From Anoplolepis gracilipes (Eukaryota > Arthropoda > Insecta > Hymenoptera > Formicidae), in the NCBI RefSeq assembly GCF_047496725.1, contig NC_132973.1, forward strand, positions 6,547,233 through 6,611,232: a DNA stretch of 64,000 nt. Direction: 5' to 3'. The position numbers and the translations under genes are program-made. The notes under the pieces are model-generated. The model had not been told where the DNA came from. It made no database searches and saw only the letters and a list, made by a program, of their open reading frames with translations. Positions 51,293 to 63,376 of the stretch are shown here, in pieces (within the stretch, counting starts at the first letter, position 1; every line of letters begins with the position of its first letter).

Positions 51293-51517
51293 ATGTCCGT
51301 GCCCCGACTTCTTTCATGGCGCCACGAACCATCGCAGCCGCCGCCGCCGCCGCCGCCGCCACCGCCATCGCCATCGCCGCCGTGGGACGCCGCCTGGGAA
51401 ATCGATGGTCCCGTCGCCCTATGTGAAACTCGTTCGCGCGAACTCGCTCAGCTAGTGGATCGAATAGAACGGAAGCGCCGCCGGCGAATAACGACGGGAG
51501 GGAGACCGATCATGTAA
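51293..51517 (+). CDS. Possible first coding exon, unrecognised (Pro-rich)
   Basis: This is an unrecognised open frame of 74 codons. It starts MSVPRLLSWRHEPSQ, followed by a poly-proline tract from a CCG repeat, then PWDAAWEIDGPVALCETRSR and a charged segment ending RIERKRRRR. An in-frame TAA directly precedes the ATG. Near the end, AT|GTAAGG at 51512-51519 is a good splice-donor context, and the frame's stop overlaps that donor, as expected if the exon ended at 51513. The sequence after the proline tract is not low complexity. It lies at the edge of a 3-kb CpG island where a plus-strand promoter would be plausible. Chance opening in GC-rich DNA remains the main alternative. Confidence 0.2.
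   Translation: MSVPRLLSWRHEPSQPPPPPPPPPPSPSPPWDAAWEIDGPVALCETRSRELAQLVDRIERKRRRRITTGGRPIM
51335..51383. repeat. CCG/CCATCG trinucleotide run
   Basis: CCG units passing into CCATCG. They encode the poly-Pro of the 51293 open frame. Confidence 0.85.
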
Positions 51518-53108
51518 GGCTTCCCGGTGTGAATTTCCACGCGTTTTAATTCCTAATCTTGCTCGCTATTTAATGCGTTTGTCACTGTAGAATATATATT
51601 AATTGATTATATATTAATGATTTTTTATGCAAATAGTTTTATAGTTTTTTTTATATGTCAACTTCTTTTTATATGAAAACTGTGTGATCGAGCTTTCCGT
51701 CTGAATGAATTTGAATGAAATGACATATTTAGCGAAAGATGCATCTTTAAAATTGTATGCATTTACTCGCGTTCTTTTTAAATAAATTGATCTCTATGAA
51801 ATATTTCAATATTTTTGTGACTGTAATATATAATAAAATAACGAGCATAGTTGCTCTTAATCTCTTTAAATCGTGACAAGATAATACCATGTCACACAAC
51901 GACTTTCAACTTGAAAATAAAAATAAGGATTTAGTAGATATTATTTTAGTAAGTATCAATCGCGAGAATGACTACTATTACTACTTAATTGTGATAAGAT
52001 AGGAATATTTTGTGAAAACGATCTTAATAAATCCATGTAATATCTATACTCTACTTATGTCACGTTAGTTAATTAATAACGTGAAACATGAACATATAAA
52101 TCTTGCGTTTCAATCAGTGATTATGCAACTACAATACAAATTTCCGAAATGTGAAAAAAAATTGCCTCCCAATATTAAATTGGTAGTCAAACATATTTTA
52201 GCTCGAGTATAAAAATAAAAATCCAGTATATTTTCAGGATTTGTAATATCGAAACAAAAATTCAATACGCTGCGAAAATACAGGGAGTTCGAAGGGAAAA
52301 GTCAATATTTCTCCGATATATTTTGAACAGACATTTCGGGGACAAAGGGTTTTTTTTTTTTTTTTTTTTTTCCCTCGAGAACGGATTACGTGGACGAAAA
52401 CTCGTTGAAAATCGCCGGCTGCGTGACTCCGGCACGACGATCGGCGAGTTTTCGCTCGTTTCACGCTGGCTGCAAAAGAAAACGAGCGAAACGAGACGGG
52501 CCAAGTACCAGCCGGCGGTCGCGCCGAGTCGAGCCGAGAATTCGAAGAAAGTTTGTCGCGGTCGGTTAAATGGTCGAAGAAAATTGCGGCGCGCCTGGCT
52601 CTCCTGCCTCTCCTGCTTCTCGTCTCTCGTCTCTCGTCTCTCGCTCCGTTTCGTTTCGTTTAGTTTCGCGGCGACAGATCGCCGGGCGTATCGATCGCGC
52701 TCGTCGCCGCACGAACAACGCGCCGACGAAGGAATAATATCTCGCCGCGGGAGCGGTCGCACGATGCGAAAATCGATCATGTCGCGATGGTGAAGTCCGT
52801 CCGGAACGGAATGGAACGGAACGGCCTGCCCGGCCCGGCCCGGCCCCGCTTATCCCGCCGGCGGATCAAAAAGGAAAGAAGCGGAACGACCAAGTGCCGA
52901 CTCACGCGGCGCGCTATCTGACGGGACAATCGATATCGTTGTCGAGGGAGATAATTCCGGGCGGCGGCAGCGGTAGCGGCGGCGAGAGTCACATTCGGCT
53001 CCGATAACTATACACATGTATACCTACATACATACATACATACATACATACATACATACATACATACATACATACATACATACATACATACATACATACA
53101 TACATACA

Positions 53109-53186
<78 letters not shown>

Positions 53187-55730
53187 CGCGTGTTATCGTT
53201 TATACATTTTACACAGATCGTCTCGCGATAACGCAGACGATGCTGGCGGCGCGAAAGTGCCGGATAAGGCGTTATCGAATATCGATTCGATAGTCGAATG
53301 AAAAATGTAACGATCGTCCTATTACCAAGCGCTTATAGTGATTATAGCCAATAGGCGCGAAAATGCAAGTTTGACAGCGTATATATGTATGTGTATATAT
53401 ATATATACATACACATATATATATATATTTTCTCGCCCGTGTTAAAAATAATCGCACACATTCTCGACGCGCTTAATCGCGCTGCGGAATAATCGCGACA
53501 GTCCGGCCGTAATTTTGGAGCGGCGCGTTTTATCGCGAAACCCGATCCATAAATGCACGGTTAATTGCGCCGCTCGAGTGATTAGTTCGACGAACAAGCA
53601 CACGCCACAATCGCCGCCTACGCACATGGCCGCACATGGCCGCACACCACCGACAGATTTGCGGAAATAGCTGCCTGGTTTGACATTTCGCAGCCTTTCA
53701 ATGTATTCCAGACGCGAAGCCGTTAAGTAAAGCCCGGTCCGAGTAAAGATTTGAAAGATACGTCGGGATTTACTTGCCTTAATGAAGAGAGTAGCATGAC
53801 CGATTGATACGCTCACAATCAGTTTGAATCCTAATCCCGCGCCGGTCACGTGCAGGCTGACAAACAAAACTGCGAAACAGAGGTGGGTCCAGGGAATAGA
53901 GAAAAGCGAGGCATTTGGCGAAAATCCGCACGGTGAGCGGGAAACACAATGGACTTCCAGTCGACCACTGGAATCAATGAAAGTTCCCGGAACACATTCT
54001 CGGCATGACGAGCCATAAACGATCCGCTACCTCTTTTCCAAGGTCGACGATCTCGCTTCGCGTGAGCCTGTAGTAAATCATGCCAGGTCTCGGTCAGAAA
54101 CAGGCCCCCAGTTTGGGACTTCGCGGTTGGAGTTAGACAAGTTCTTACGGCATACGCGTTTCAAGCTCCTATTATGTATATGTCGGAATGTACGTCGGAG
54201 TAGTTGCCGTATGCAGCGACAGCCGGACACTCCATAAATAGCGATTTGGGGTTACGTCGTGGAACACCATCGCATCGAAGTATGCGCGAGACATAAAATA
54301 TTCATGCATGTATATAGATTTCTCGAGCAAACAAACATTTTCACGTAATATTTTCCATTGTGCTCTTTACAATATTTAGAAAATCGAAATATAAATGACC
54401 TATTTTATTCTACATTAAATATTTTCGATCTTTTTAAATTTTGTTTTTTAATGTAAAAATCTATATCTATACAATATATTATTTTTGTGAAATATAGAAC
54501 ACAGAAAACTTTTTCATGATAATTTTAATCTCTGCGGAAAAACGAAAAAATAAAGAACATACAATAAATCTTCGATAAAGCCTCGATCGAGAGATGACAA
54601 TATCGCTTTCGAGAAGATCACCCGGTCCACATACTTCCGGTAGCCACGGCCTATAAATTGGTGCAGCGTGCACACCGTGGTGCATCCTCGGTGGCGTTTA
54701 TAGCAGCGGATAACAAAGAAAGCAACAGAAACGCCAAAGTGGTAAGAGAGGCGCGGCTAATTGGCCGTGGATACCGGATACCGGGTGCGAGGAGTTTCAC
54801 TCGAGAGCTCGTTTCTATATATCTTTCTCTGTCTCTCCCTCTCCTGCCGTCCTTTTCTATCTTACGCGCGGCATTCACTTCGGTCCCGGCGATCGTCGTC
54901 CCCGGGGAGTCAGGAAAACGTGTGCCGGATGCTCTAGCGAGGCTTCGCACGGACTTGTCGACTTGAGCACTTGGTCGCGAGGGAATCGAACAATCGTGCG
55001 ACATCGAGAGAGAAACTTGATCTTTGAAAATAATATTGTAAATATAAAAAATGTAATATACTATTTGTGTGATATAAAAATAACAAGTTTTCGCACAATA
55101 ATTAAAGATAAATTAATTAAAGATCAACTTGATCTTTCAAAAATATTTCATTTCTTTCAACGTATTAGTTGATATAATTGTAATAAATAATAAATAATAT
55201 AATGATATGCGTCCTTAATTTAAATCTTTCCCTATATAGTCTCTACCAATAATAACATTAAAAGACTAACGTTTAAAAATGACTATTTACACAATTTCGA
55301 GAATGATACAATGAAATAATAAAGGTTCAATCTCAAGATCAAATTACTGTTATAGAACAGTCAGATTATGCAACGTTGTAATGTTCCGCTGTTATGACAT
55401 GAGTAATCATTAAAGCGTTTCGAGATATTTCAAAAAACAAATCCTGTCATAATCACAACAGAATATCGAACGATATATATGCCATATATTCGATATATTC
55501 TAAAAATTCATATTCATTATAGAATGTGCTAGAATCAATTTTTTCATTTTCTCTTTTTATTTATATATTTTTTATTTTATAAGATATGTATAGCATAATT
55601 ATGGTAATATATAAAAATATAAATGTGTGGTATATTTTATTCTCTCTACATATAACTAAATACACAATTAAACACGAATTTTTTTTTAAAGATGGATCGC
55701 TGTATAATTTTTTTAACCGCGTCTAATTGC
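51518..55730. other. AT-rich DNA with CpG islands
   Basis: AT-rich at 51540-52250 and 54300-55730 (except 54600-55010). CpG-rich at 52260-53010 and 53220-54290. A 141-codon minus frame at 53442-53867 is unrecognised. Confidence 0.45.
53024..53182. repeat. TACA tetranucleotide array joined to TA array
   Basis: About 28 TACA units (53024-53136) run directly into about 23 TA units. A smaller inverted TA/CATA stretch follows at about 53383-53430. Confidence 0.95.
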
Positions 55731-56725
55731 CTCGACTCTTTCCTTCTTTCTTTTTCTTTGTTCGAATCCATTATAATTCGCACCATAGGTAGTTCTTCGA
55801 AATCACGTCGTTCTTCGAAATCCTAAAAGGCGCCCGGCAGTTTCACAAAGAGAAAGGTAATCGGTTCCTATCGCGAATGATACAGTGGATCCGAAATATC
55901 CTACGAGGAGCAGCGAGCTCCGTTCCTCTCTACGAAGTTTCCCGGATAGAAGAGATCCGTGAATAAGTAGTTCGGGAGCTTATTTGTAGCGAAGGGGATC
56001 GGCGAGCGCGCGGTTGGGTTGGAAAGGGGTCGATACGTATCGCGATTTGCCGCGCTGTCGGGTTATCGGATAGGTATATCGGTCGGCGGGCGGAAGGGAG
56101 AAGTCGGTAGAAGGGAGGTCGATTCCCTGTCTAACTCTACCGAGTCGACCCCCGCTCTAAGCGCCTAAGCGCCCACGCCCGCATCATCGGGTGTCAGGCC
56201 GCCTATGGTAGATAAGAATCATCAAGGCGTGCTCTATCGGTCTCATCTCCGGCCACCCTCTTACAATCTCTACCGCGCGTTCTTTCGGTCTCCTCTCTCG
56301 GGACATCAGTGACGGCGATGGCTATAGAATACGGCTCTTCAGAGAAAGACGAGAGAGAAAGACGATAAGAGGGAGCGAGAGAAAAGTAAGAAGGAAGAGA
56401 GACCCGTTGACGTCGTTTGCGCACAGGGACAGAAGGTTCTCGGCGTTGCACGTCGTTGCACAGACGAATCGAGGGACACGAAGTCTATTTTTGTCGGGTG
56501 GCTGCGGCGGTGGCGGGACAAAAAAGCCTGCGGCTTCTATTGCGTCTCTCTTTCTTTCTCTCTCTTTTTCTTTTTCTTCAACCGCTTTTTTCCGCATTTT
56601 CCTCTCCGTCCTCTCGTTCTCGTTCACCTCGTCTTCTTCCTCTCTTCCCTTTCGCCACGGCGGTCCTTCTCGCTCTTTTTTCTCCTCTCTTGCTACGCCT
56701 CTTTTTATGCCACCGCACAACCCCA

Positions 56726-56762
<37 letters not shown>
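56726..56762. repeat. CT microsatellite
   Basis: CT dinucleotides within a pyrimidine-rich block of about 350 bp. Confidence 0.9.
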
Positions 56763-56767
<5 letters not shown>

Positions 56768-57589
56768 TTGCCCGACGCGCGCACTCTCCCCCGTTACTTT
56801 TTCTCCAGCGTTCTCCCTCTGCCTCTCTTACTCCCGAACATAACTACCTCCGTCGCTTTTTCGCCAATGTTCCCTTCTGCCCTCTCCCTCACCTGCGCGC
56901 CCTTTTCCTGACGTGAAACCGATCGCGCACGCGAGCGAGTGAGAAGAGCAGGAAGACCAGAATTCATGTAGAGAAGGAGGAAGTAAAAGAGAGAAAGTGA
57001 ATCCGAGTCCCGTATACACACGAGCGAGCGAAAACGCGCCGCAGGAGTGCCGGCATGAAAGAAAGAGAGGCGGGAAGGAGAGATCAGAGGGGATCTACCG
57101 GGGAAGAGCGATGGGATACGCCGCGGGCGGAAAGAGGAAGAGGAAGGAGAGAAACGTGGATGGTGAAGAGAGCGGACGTGCGAGCGGGACGAACGGCGCG
57201 AACGAGTGGAACGAGATAGATCGTGATAGAGAGGTGGAAAGAGAGGCAGATGGGTGTCGGACAGAGAAGAAGAGAGGTAGAATGGAACGGGCGGAGGTTG
57301 GCAAGCAGGTTGGGGAAAAAGGCCGAGGCTCCCTTGGCGGCCCGCTACTAATTGCCGCCGGCCGCGGTTACGTGCCGCGCGTTATAGCCGCCGAGTGAGC
57401 GAGGGAGCCGAGGGAACGAGACGGCCGGGACCCCAGAACTCAGCCGCCCAGAACAGCTCAGCCGGTCCCGGAGTTCTCGACGCGTACACGTACGCGCTCT
57501 CGATCCGCGCGCTTTCGTTTCGCGTAGCCGGCGGATGAACAGCGAGCCGGTATGTCGGCCGGTATGTGAACCACCGGCAGAATCTCTTC

Positions 57590-57611
57590 TCTCTCTCTCT
57601 CTCTCTCTCTG
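57590..57611. repeat. Short CT microsatellite
   Basis: About eleven CT units. Confidence 0.85.
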
Positions 57612-58306
57612 CGAGAGAAGCGACGAAATTCGCTCCGCTAAGCGGAGAGATATTCCCGCGATCATAACGGATGTGTACGATGGGAAATGCATCCGAATGG
57701 ATTCGAAACGAAATATAGAAACTCTGGTTCGATTTGAGTCCAATTGGTAATTAATGCGATATATATGCGATACGTAGTATAAAGTAATTTAATATCCGTG
57801 TTCGCGCTTTTCTAATCGCATTTTCAAAATTTCGCACATTTCTTCTCAAAAATTCTTTTTTAATATTTTCGTCGAAAAAAATCTATCGCAAATCTCTTCA
57901 CGAATGTGATTAAGCATTTTAGCATCTTGTATAAAATATCTTATTGTTAAGGCAACAATTAGTAGAATGCAATAATTTTAAGATAATATCTTAATATAAA
58001 GTGAAATGTATATATGTCATATTTTAGATATGTGTTAATTTTTGGAGCAGAGGATATACATTGCCAACGGTATCCCAGGGGTGAACCAGAAACTCTGCTC
58101 CTGTTAGTTCATTTGCAGAGTAAGCGTACCGAGTTAAGGCCCGGAAATCCAGATTGCAGTGTAGTATTTCACGCTACCATGGTTGTTCTGTCGCTTCTAA
58201 CACCGCTCTTCCTATCCATGCACCTAGTGCAGCGAGTCTGCTTTAATGCCTGGCAAATTTCGCGCCGTTCTGCTTTCTTCGCGGATTGTTTCGCGGGAAG
58301 AATTCG

Positions 58307-58324
58307 CAGGATGAATTCATCCTG
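58307..58324. repeat. Perfect 18-bp palindrome
   Basis: CAGGATGAATTCATCCTG is its own reverse complement. A partial repeat of the GGATTCAT motif follows at 58334-58341. A dimeric protein-binding site is possible. Confidence 0.6.
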
Positions 58325-58973
58325 ATGATTCCTCTGGATTCATTTTTTTCTCGATTTCGAGAGCAGCAAGCTTATTAACTCTTTCGTGACTGCATTTTAA
58401 TTTTTTCAGGAAACATAATTCTTACTCATTTTTTTCATTTTATAATATTTAATTTCATACTTTATACTTGATTTCTTTACATTTTTAAATATTTCTAAAT
58501 CTAATTAAAAAATTAGAGAAAAAATTGAAGCACTTTTTTTTCTATTTACTAGATGGAAAATTGTTCTTGATGAAATCAAAGTATACGACGTATCTTTTTA
58601 CGCGGTCAAAAATTTTCCGGATAAATATCCAGAATAGATTCATATTTAAAATTCGACTTTTTCTGACTAAATATTCGAATTTACACCGTAGAATTTGAAC
58701 TTGATTGGAAGAATGATTCACATAAATTGGAAGACGAGCATACATATCATTACGTAAGAATATGGCAAATCGGCGGTTAAAAGTTGCCAATTTTAGCAGG
58801 CAAAAAATTCTGAATAACGAAGGGGTTAATCTCGAGGCATTAGCACGAGCACACGAACGAAGAGCGTACGTTTTGGTTATCGATACGAAGATAACGGCGA
58901 TAACAATCTTTACCCAACATTATACCCGTCGTGATAAGCCGTAGACATAGCTTAGTCTCTCCATACATACATA

Positions 58974-58978
<5 letters not shown>

Positions 58979-59027
<49 letters not shown>

Positions 59028-59042
59028 CTCTCTCTCTCTCTT
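58979..59042. repeat. Compound AC/CT microsatellite
   Basis: AC repeats passing into CT repeats at about 59024. Confidence 0.9.
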
Positions 59043-59999
59043 TCTTTATCTTTCTCTCACGGATTTTATAAATAAAATTCTGCTTGCGCAATGAGTTCCA
59101 TCATGTCGCGAGAAAAAACATTGCGCATGAGATACGGCGCGACAGTAATCTAATTTCGTTAGATTGATTTGCATCATTGATATTAGAAGGGATGTTAGAG
59201 ATATTTTCTATAAAAATTAAAATATTATTTTAATAATAATAAATACATGTCGAAAAATATTTGTTTAATAATTAAAATTCAATCAAAAATTTAACACAAA
59301 AGTTAGAACTTAATTATTGCAACATGTATTCTATTGTTGAAAATATATAACTTGAATATTTGTTATTGTATTTATATCCATCCAAAAAAGGTGCTTTTCT
59401 TTACGTTAGTGTATTTATTATTTTATTACAAAAAATATTTCCCTTCTTTGTTAGTCTGTGTAAAAAGTTAGTACAATTTTAAAAAGTACTGTCTTTTAAA
59501 AATCGAGCACGGGGAAGAGGGTTCTGTCCGGATCAGTGTGGCATGCTAAAAATAAAAATTCCCGCACGAAGCTCCCGTCGTTGTCGTCGTAGTCGGAACC
59601 CTCTGTTCGTCCCTCACGGAAAGAGACCTCACGCGTTTCTCTTTAGTGCGTGACTCAGCAGGGCCGAAACACAGCGAGTATACGCCTCGAAGCCACCCTC
59701 GTTGTAGCTTCCCCTCTATCTCTTTACCGCCGCCGCTCTTCCCATCAGGTCCCGTCCACCGCCGGTGCCCGAATGCAACCAGGCGGCGAACCCTGGCGCT
59801 CTCGATACAGCCACACGCGCGTATATACACACGTAAGGGAGCGCGCGCACGTACTTTCATTATCGAGGTAGGGGCGGTGATAATAATCAAGCGTTGCTGC
59901 CTGAACTGCGCTAAGGGCTAGATCGAAGGGCGCGCAGAGCAATTTTATATACGGAATATCAACATCGAATACTATTATACGAAGAGCCACTGTTAACAA

Positions 60000-60002
<3 letters not shown>

Positions 60003-60032
<30 letters not shown>
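60003..60032. repeat. Poly-T run
   Basis: Nearly 30 consecutive T. No flanking retroelement is recognisable on the minus strand, where this would be an A tail. Confidence 0.9.
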
Positions 60033-60035
<3 letters not shown>

Positions 60036-60589
60036 CTCGTATCGGCATCGATACACTGAGGGAATCAAACATGATGGATTTGACATATCACCTAAAATCT
60101 GTACATTTTCAAAAACTAGAATTAAAAAAAATTATATTATACCTAAACCTTTTCAAAGATAAGAAATTTCTAAAAATGATTCTGTTTATGAGATATTTAC
60201 ATTGATTAAAATCGATGAAAAGTGAGGAAATTGAATGTAAAAAGGCAACGTAAATTTTGCTGTAGAGATCAAATAAATTTCCTTTCCCGCAAGAGAGTTT
60301 TCCGATAATTATTCTTTTAAAAAACATTACGCAGTATCGTCCGATCGATCGCAATTTATTTACACGTTTTTATCAACCTATTCGTAGCTGTCCAAACAAA
60401 GGAGAAGAGCCGTGAAATCAAAGAGAGAAGGAGAACCATTAGCGAAGAATTCGTAGCGTTCGCCAAAAATGCAGAGGATCTCGGGATCGCGTCGCTTACT
60501 CGTTCCGCCTTGCTACTCTTCTCCGGTGAAAGAGGTCAACTGTTTTATTGGCTAAGGGTCGCGGCACACACCCTCGGAACCACGGTTTC

Positions 60590-60646
60590 GGTTAACCGAG
60601 CCAAACCCTCGGAAAGCGGAGCGACGAATTATCGCCTCGGTTAACC
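60590..60646. repeat. Inverted repeat GGTTAACCGAG / CTCGGTTAACC
   Basis: Perfect 11-bp arms at 60590-60600 and 60636-60646 are separated by 35 bp. Each arm contains the palindrome GGTTAACC, and a direct repeat CCCTCGGA occurs nearby (60571, 60606). Confidence 0.5.
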
Positions 60647-61299
60647 TCTGTGCGCGCGGACCGTCTTTTTCCTTGTTCACATCTTGCCACCTATTCTAGG
60701 GGTGTCCTACTTCCCCCTGTCCCATTGATTAAAAACTTTCAGCAGCGCTCTCCGGGCGCTCGCAATTTTCGCAAGAAATATCGTTGTTAACAACGTCATC
60801 AGATATTTGTTGCTGGGTTTGATTATTATGTTCATGCTATCTCTGTATCACAGAAATCATTAGAGAAAAAGAACAAAGAGATAAATCTAATTCAACAGTA
60901 AATACATCACGAGAAGACAGTCTAAATGTATATACGTTACTACATACAGCATATTTAATCATAGCTTCGATTAAATTTATATAATATATAAAGTGTTTTA
61001 TCTTTTAATTTTTTTTTCTTGTAAACTTATTAAAATTTATTGCTTCCGAAAATGACATAACGATTGTATCTATGAATATTTTTTTACGCAGTTTGTGCTG
61101 CAGAATTTTTTCGAAAGATACACGTTAACGTATAATGGTATTGTCGTGTTTTTCACATTTTTATCAAATATCAAAATTACGTGTCGGATCGCTACAGCCA
61201 ACCTAATAACGCTGCAATTTGAGCAGCGCAAGAAAAGAAAAAAAAGTTTCCGCCGTCGCACGCACGAGAACGACGAGCAGAGCACTTACGCACGTGTGC

Positions 61300-61300
<1 letters not shown>

Positions 61301-61332
<32 letters not shown>
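61301..61332. repeat. AC microsatellite
   Basis: About 15 AC units. Confidence 0.9.
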
Positions 61333-61337
<5 letters not shown>

Positions 61338-61934
61338 GCACACATGTAGCTGCGGCTACATGCCGGCGGGCCCGTGCTTGTACGGGACCTTTAGCGGCTC
61401 ACAAGCCGCAGTCGGGACGATCAATGACAACCTCTCTCTCGCTGCATCCTCGTCGGGTTCACTAAGCACGGTTAGTTCGCTTTCCCTCTCTCTCTCTCCC
61501 TCTCTAGATCTACTTCGTAATCACAACAAGGACGGAGAAAACGACGTAGCGTGACGAGGAGGGAGCATACCAGCGCTCCCTCTCAATCAAGATAGACGCG
61601 CGAGAGGCTTAGCACCGAGAGAGCAGGCAAACACGGCGGCGTTTCTCCTAGCGAGGGGAGCAAGCGAGAACGTCTCGAAGCCACAGCCAACGAAGCCCGA
61701 TGAGAGGGGAGACTTATACCGCTTCGGGTCTTGGAATCGGAGTCTCGTAGTCGGCGCGGCGGTGGGGGGGGGGGTAAGGTGCGGAAGGGAACGAAGGGTG
61801 GCCGGTGTAGAGAGACCGTGCAAGAGAGGCAAAGGCACGAGGAAAGCACAGAACCGTGGCGAGACGAAGAAGAGAAGAGCACGCGCGGCCGGTAGACGGC
61901 ACATGGAGCGAGACAAAATAGCAGGGAAGGATGT

Positions 61935-61935
<1 letters not shown>

Positions 61936-61977
<42 letters not shown>
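61936..61977. repeat. GA microsatellite
   Basis: GA dinucleotides in a purine-rich block. Confidence 0.9.
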
Positions 61978-61979
<2 letters not shown>

Positions 61980-63355
61980 CAAACATAGAACAGGAGGAAG
62001 CGAGACGGACGAAAGGAAGGAAGAGCTGCGGCCTGTCTGTGCCTCTGCTTCGGAAAGTGACTAATGACTGGCCAGACCTACTCTTCTGCCACCCTCGAGG
62101 CGAGCGAGCGAAAGGGACCGAGTGGAGTAGAAGAGGAGAGAAAAGAAAGCTCCTCTCTCTCCCGTGAGAGTTATCGCGGTGGCGAACCTTTCCTCTCTAC
62201 CGTTGTTATCTCGCGGCTCTCGACGACGGTCAACCGTGAAAAATGAGTGTCGCGAGCGGGTGATATTTTGCGGGACGCCGTGAACGGAAATGGAGTGGAG
62301 AAAGAGAGAGAAAAAGAAGGACGGGGAGAATCTCGGAAGGTACGCAAAATCCTGCCACCGCTGCCGCTGGGCGAGGGCCGAGGGGAGGATGAATCCTCCG
62401 CCGCTCCGACCACCCGCAACTGTGAATCCCGATCGATGGACCGAGCATGCGAGCGAAGCGGCGGAATTCTAAGCGCGCCCGCCGCGCTCTTCCTCTTTTC
62501 CGTGAGAAAGAGTGCCGCTTCGGCGCCCGGAATCCCACGGCACCGCGACGCGCGCGTCAGAACCACGCAAACAGCGACCATGAGTGTAACTAATAGAATT
62601 GCAATTTTAGAAGGGAGAAAGAGAATGGTTATACTTCCTTTTCTCGCTGCACGAATATGAATTAGATTCGCGAACGAGAACAAAATTTTACGTTTAGGCA
62701 TTCGATTCCAGGTGCGACTTGTAGAAGTTGAAGCTGTAGACTGTAATACCATAATTAACTCCGTATTGTTATTTTTTTCATCTTCAAACCGTACAGATCA
62801 ACATTCGACGCGTTTATAAATGAATAAAAGTGTTTATAAAATCCGAAAAGATTTGTATGCCTTTTTTGATCCCTCTGAATAAAGACTGAAATAATAAATT
62901 TGAAAAAAAATAATAGTTTGTTTAAATAATTAAATAATAATGGTCTTAAGACCATTCGTTTTCGAGAAATTACTGTTAAAAATTGTACCGACAGTACTGA
63001 CTCATCAATATGGAGTAAGGGTTAATAATGATTTTAATTGATTCCGAAAACTATAATGTAGTGACGAGCGACGAGTGAATAATTACTGACAAGGACAAAC
63101 TTTAACATGGTCGTTTCTTGAGATTTCGCAATGAAATAAAATTCACTGTGTTTTTATCAATGTGGAAATACTGGATAAAATAACGCCGTAATCTCGCCGG
63201 CGCGGCGATTTGAAAGAACTCGAGAGGCGATGTCTGATTTTTGTGAGACTGGATCGCGCAGTATGCTACGCTAGGCAAAGAAAACTGTGAAAGCGTCCGT
63301 CTCTCGCGATAGAGTGAAATGTAATTGAGCAACGGGGAAAAAGTGTATGCTATGT

Positions 63356-63376
63356 GAGAGAGAGAGAGAGAGAGAG
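63356..63376. repeat. Short GA microsatellite
   Basis: About ten GA units. Confidence 0.85.

Larger units (their letters stand above)
55731..59510. other. CpG-rich island then AT-rich DNA
   Basis: 55730-57760 is CpG-rich with a pyrimidine-rich stretch (56540-56900) and a purine-rich stretch (56930-57330). 57770-59510 is AT-rich and holds the palindrome at 58307. Confidence 0.5.

Noticed and set aside
53442..53867. 141-codon minus-strand frame
   Set aside because: Not low complexity, but no family is recognised and no promoter or exon signals support it; a protein search would decide.
55756..55800. GTTCGAATCC on the plus strand suggesting a tRNA
   Set aside because: The upstream 60 bases are a pyrimidine run with no D-arm or anticodon stem.
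57699..57750. B-box-like sequence on the minus strand suggesting a tRNA
   Set aside because: The flanking bases do not form a T-arm stem and no A-box lies at the right distance.
62171..62752. 193-codon minus-strand frame
   Set aside because: No recognisable motif; antisense frames are open across the same CpG-rich bases.
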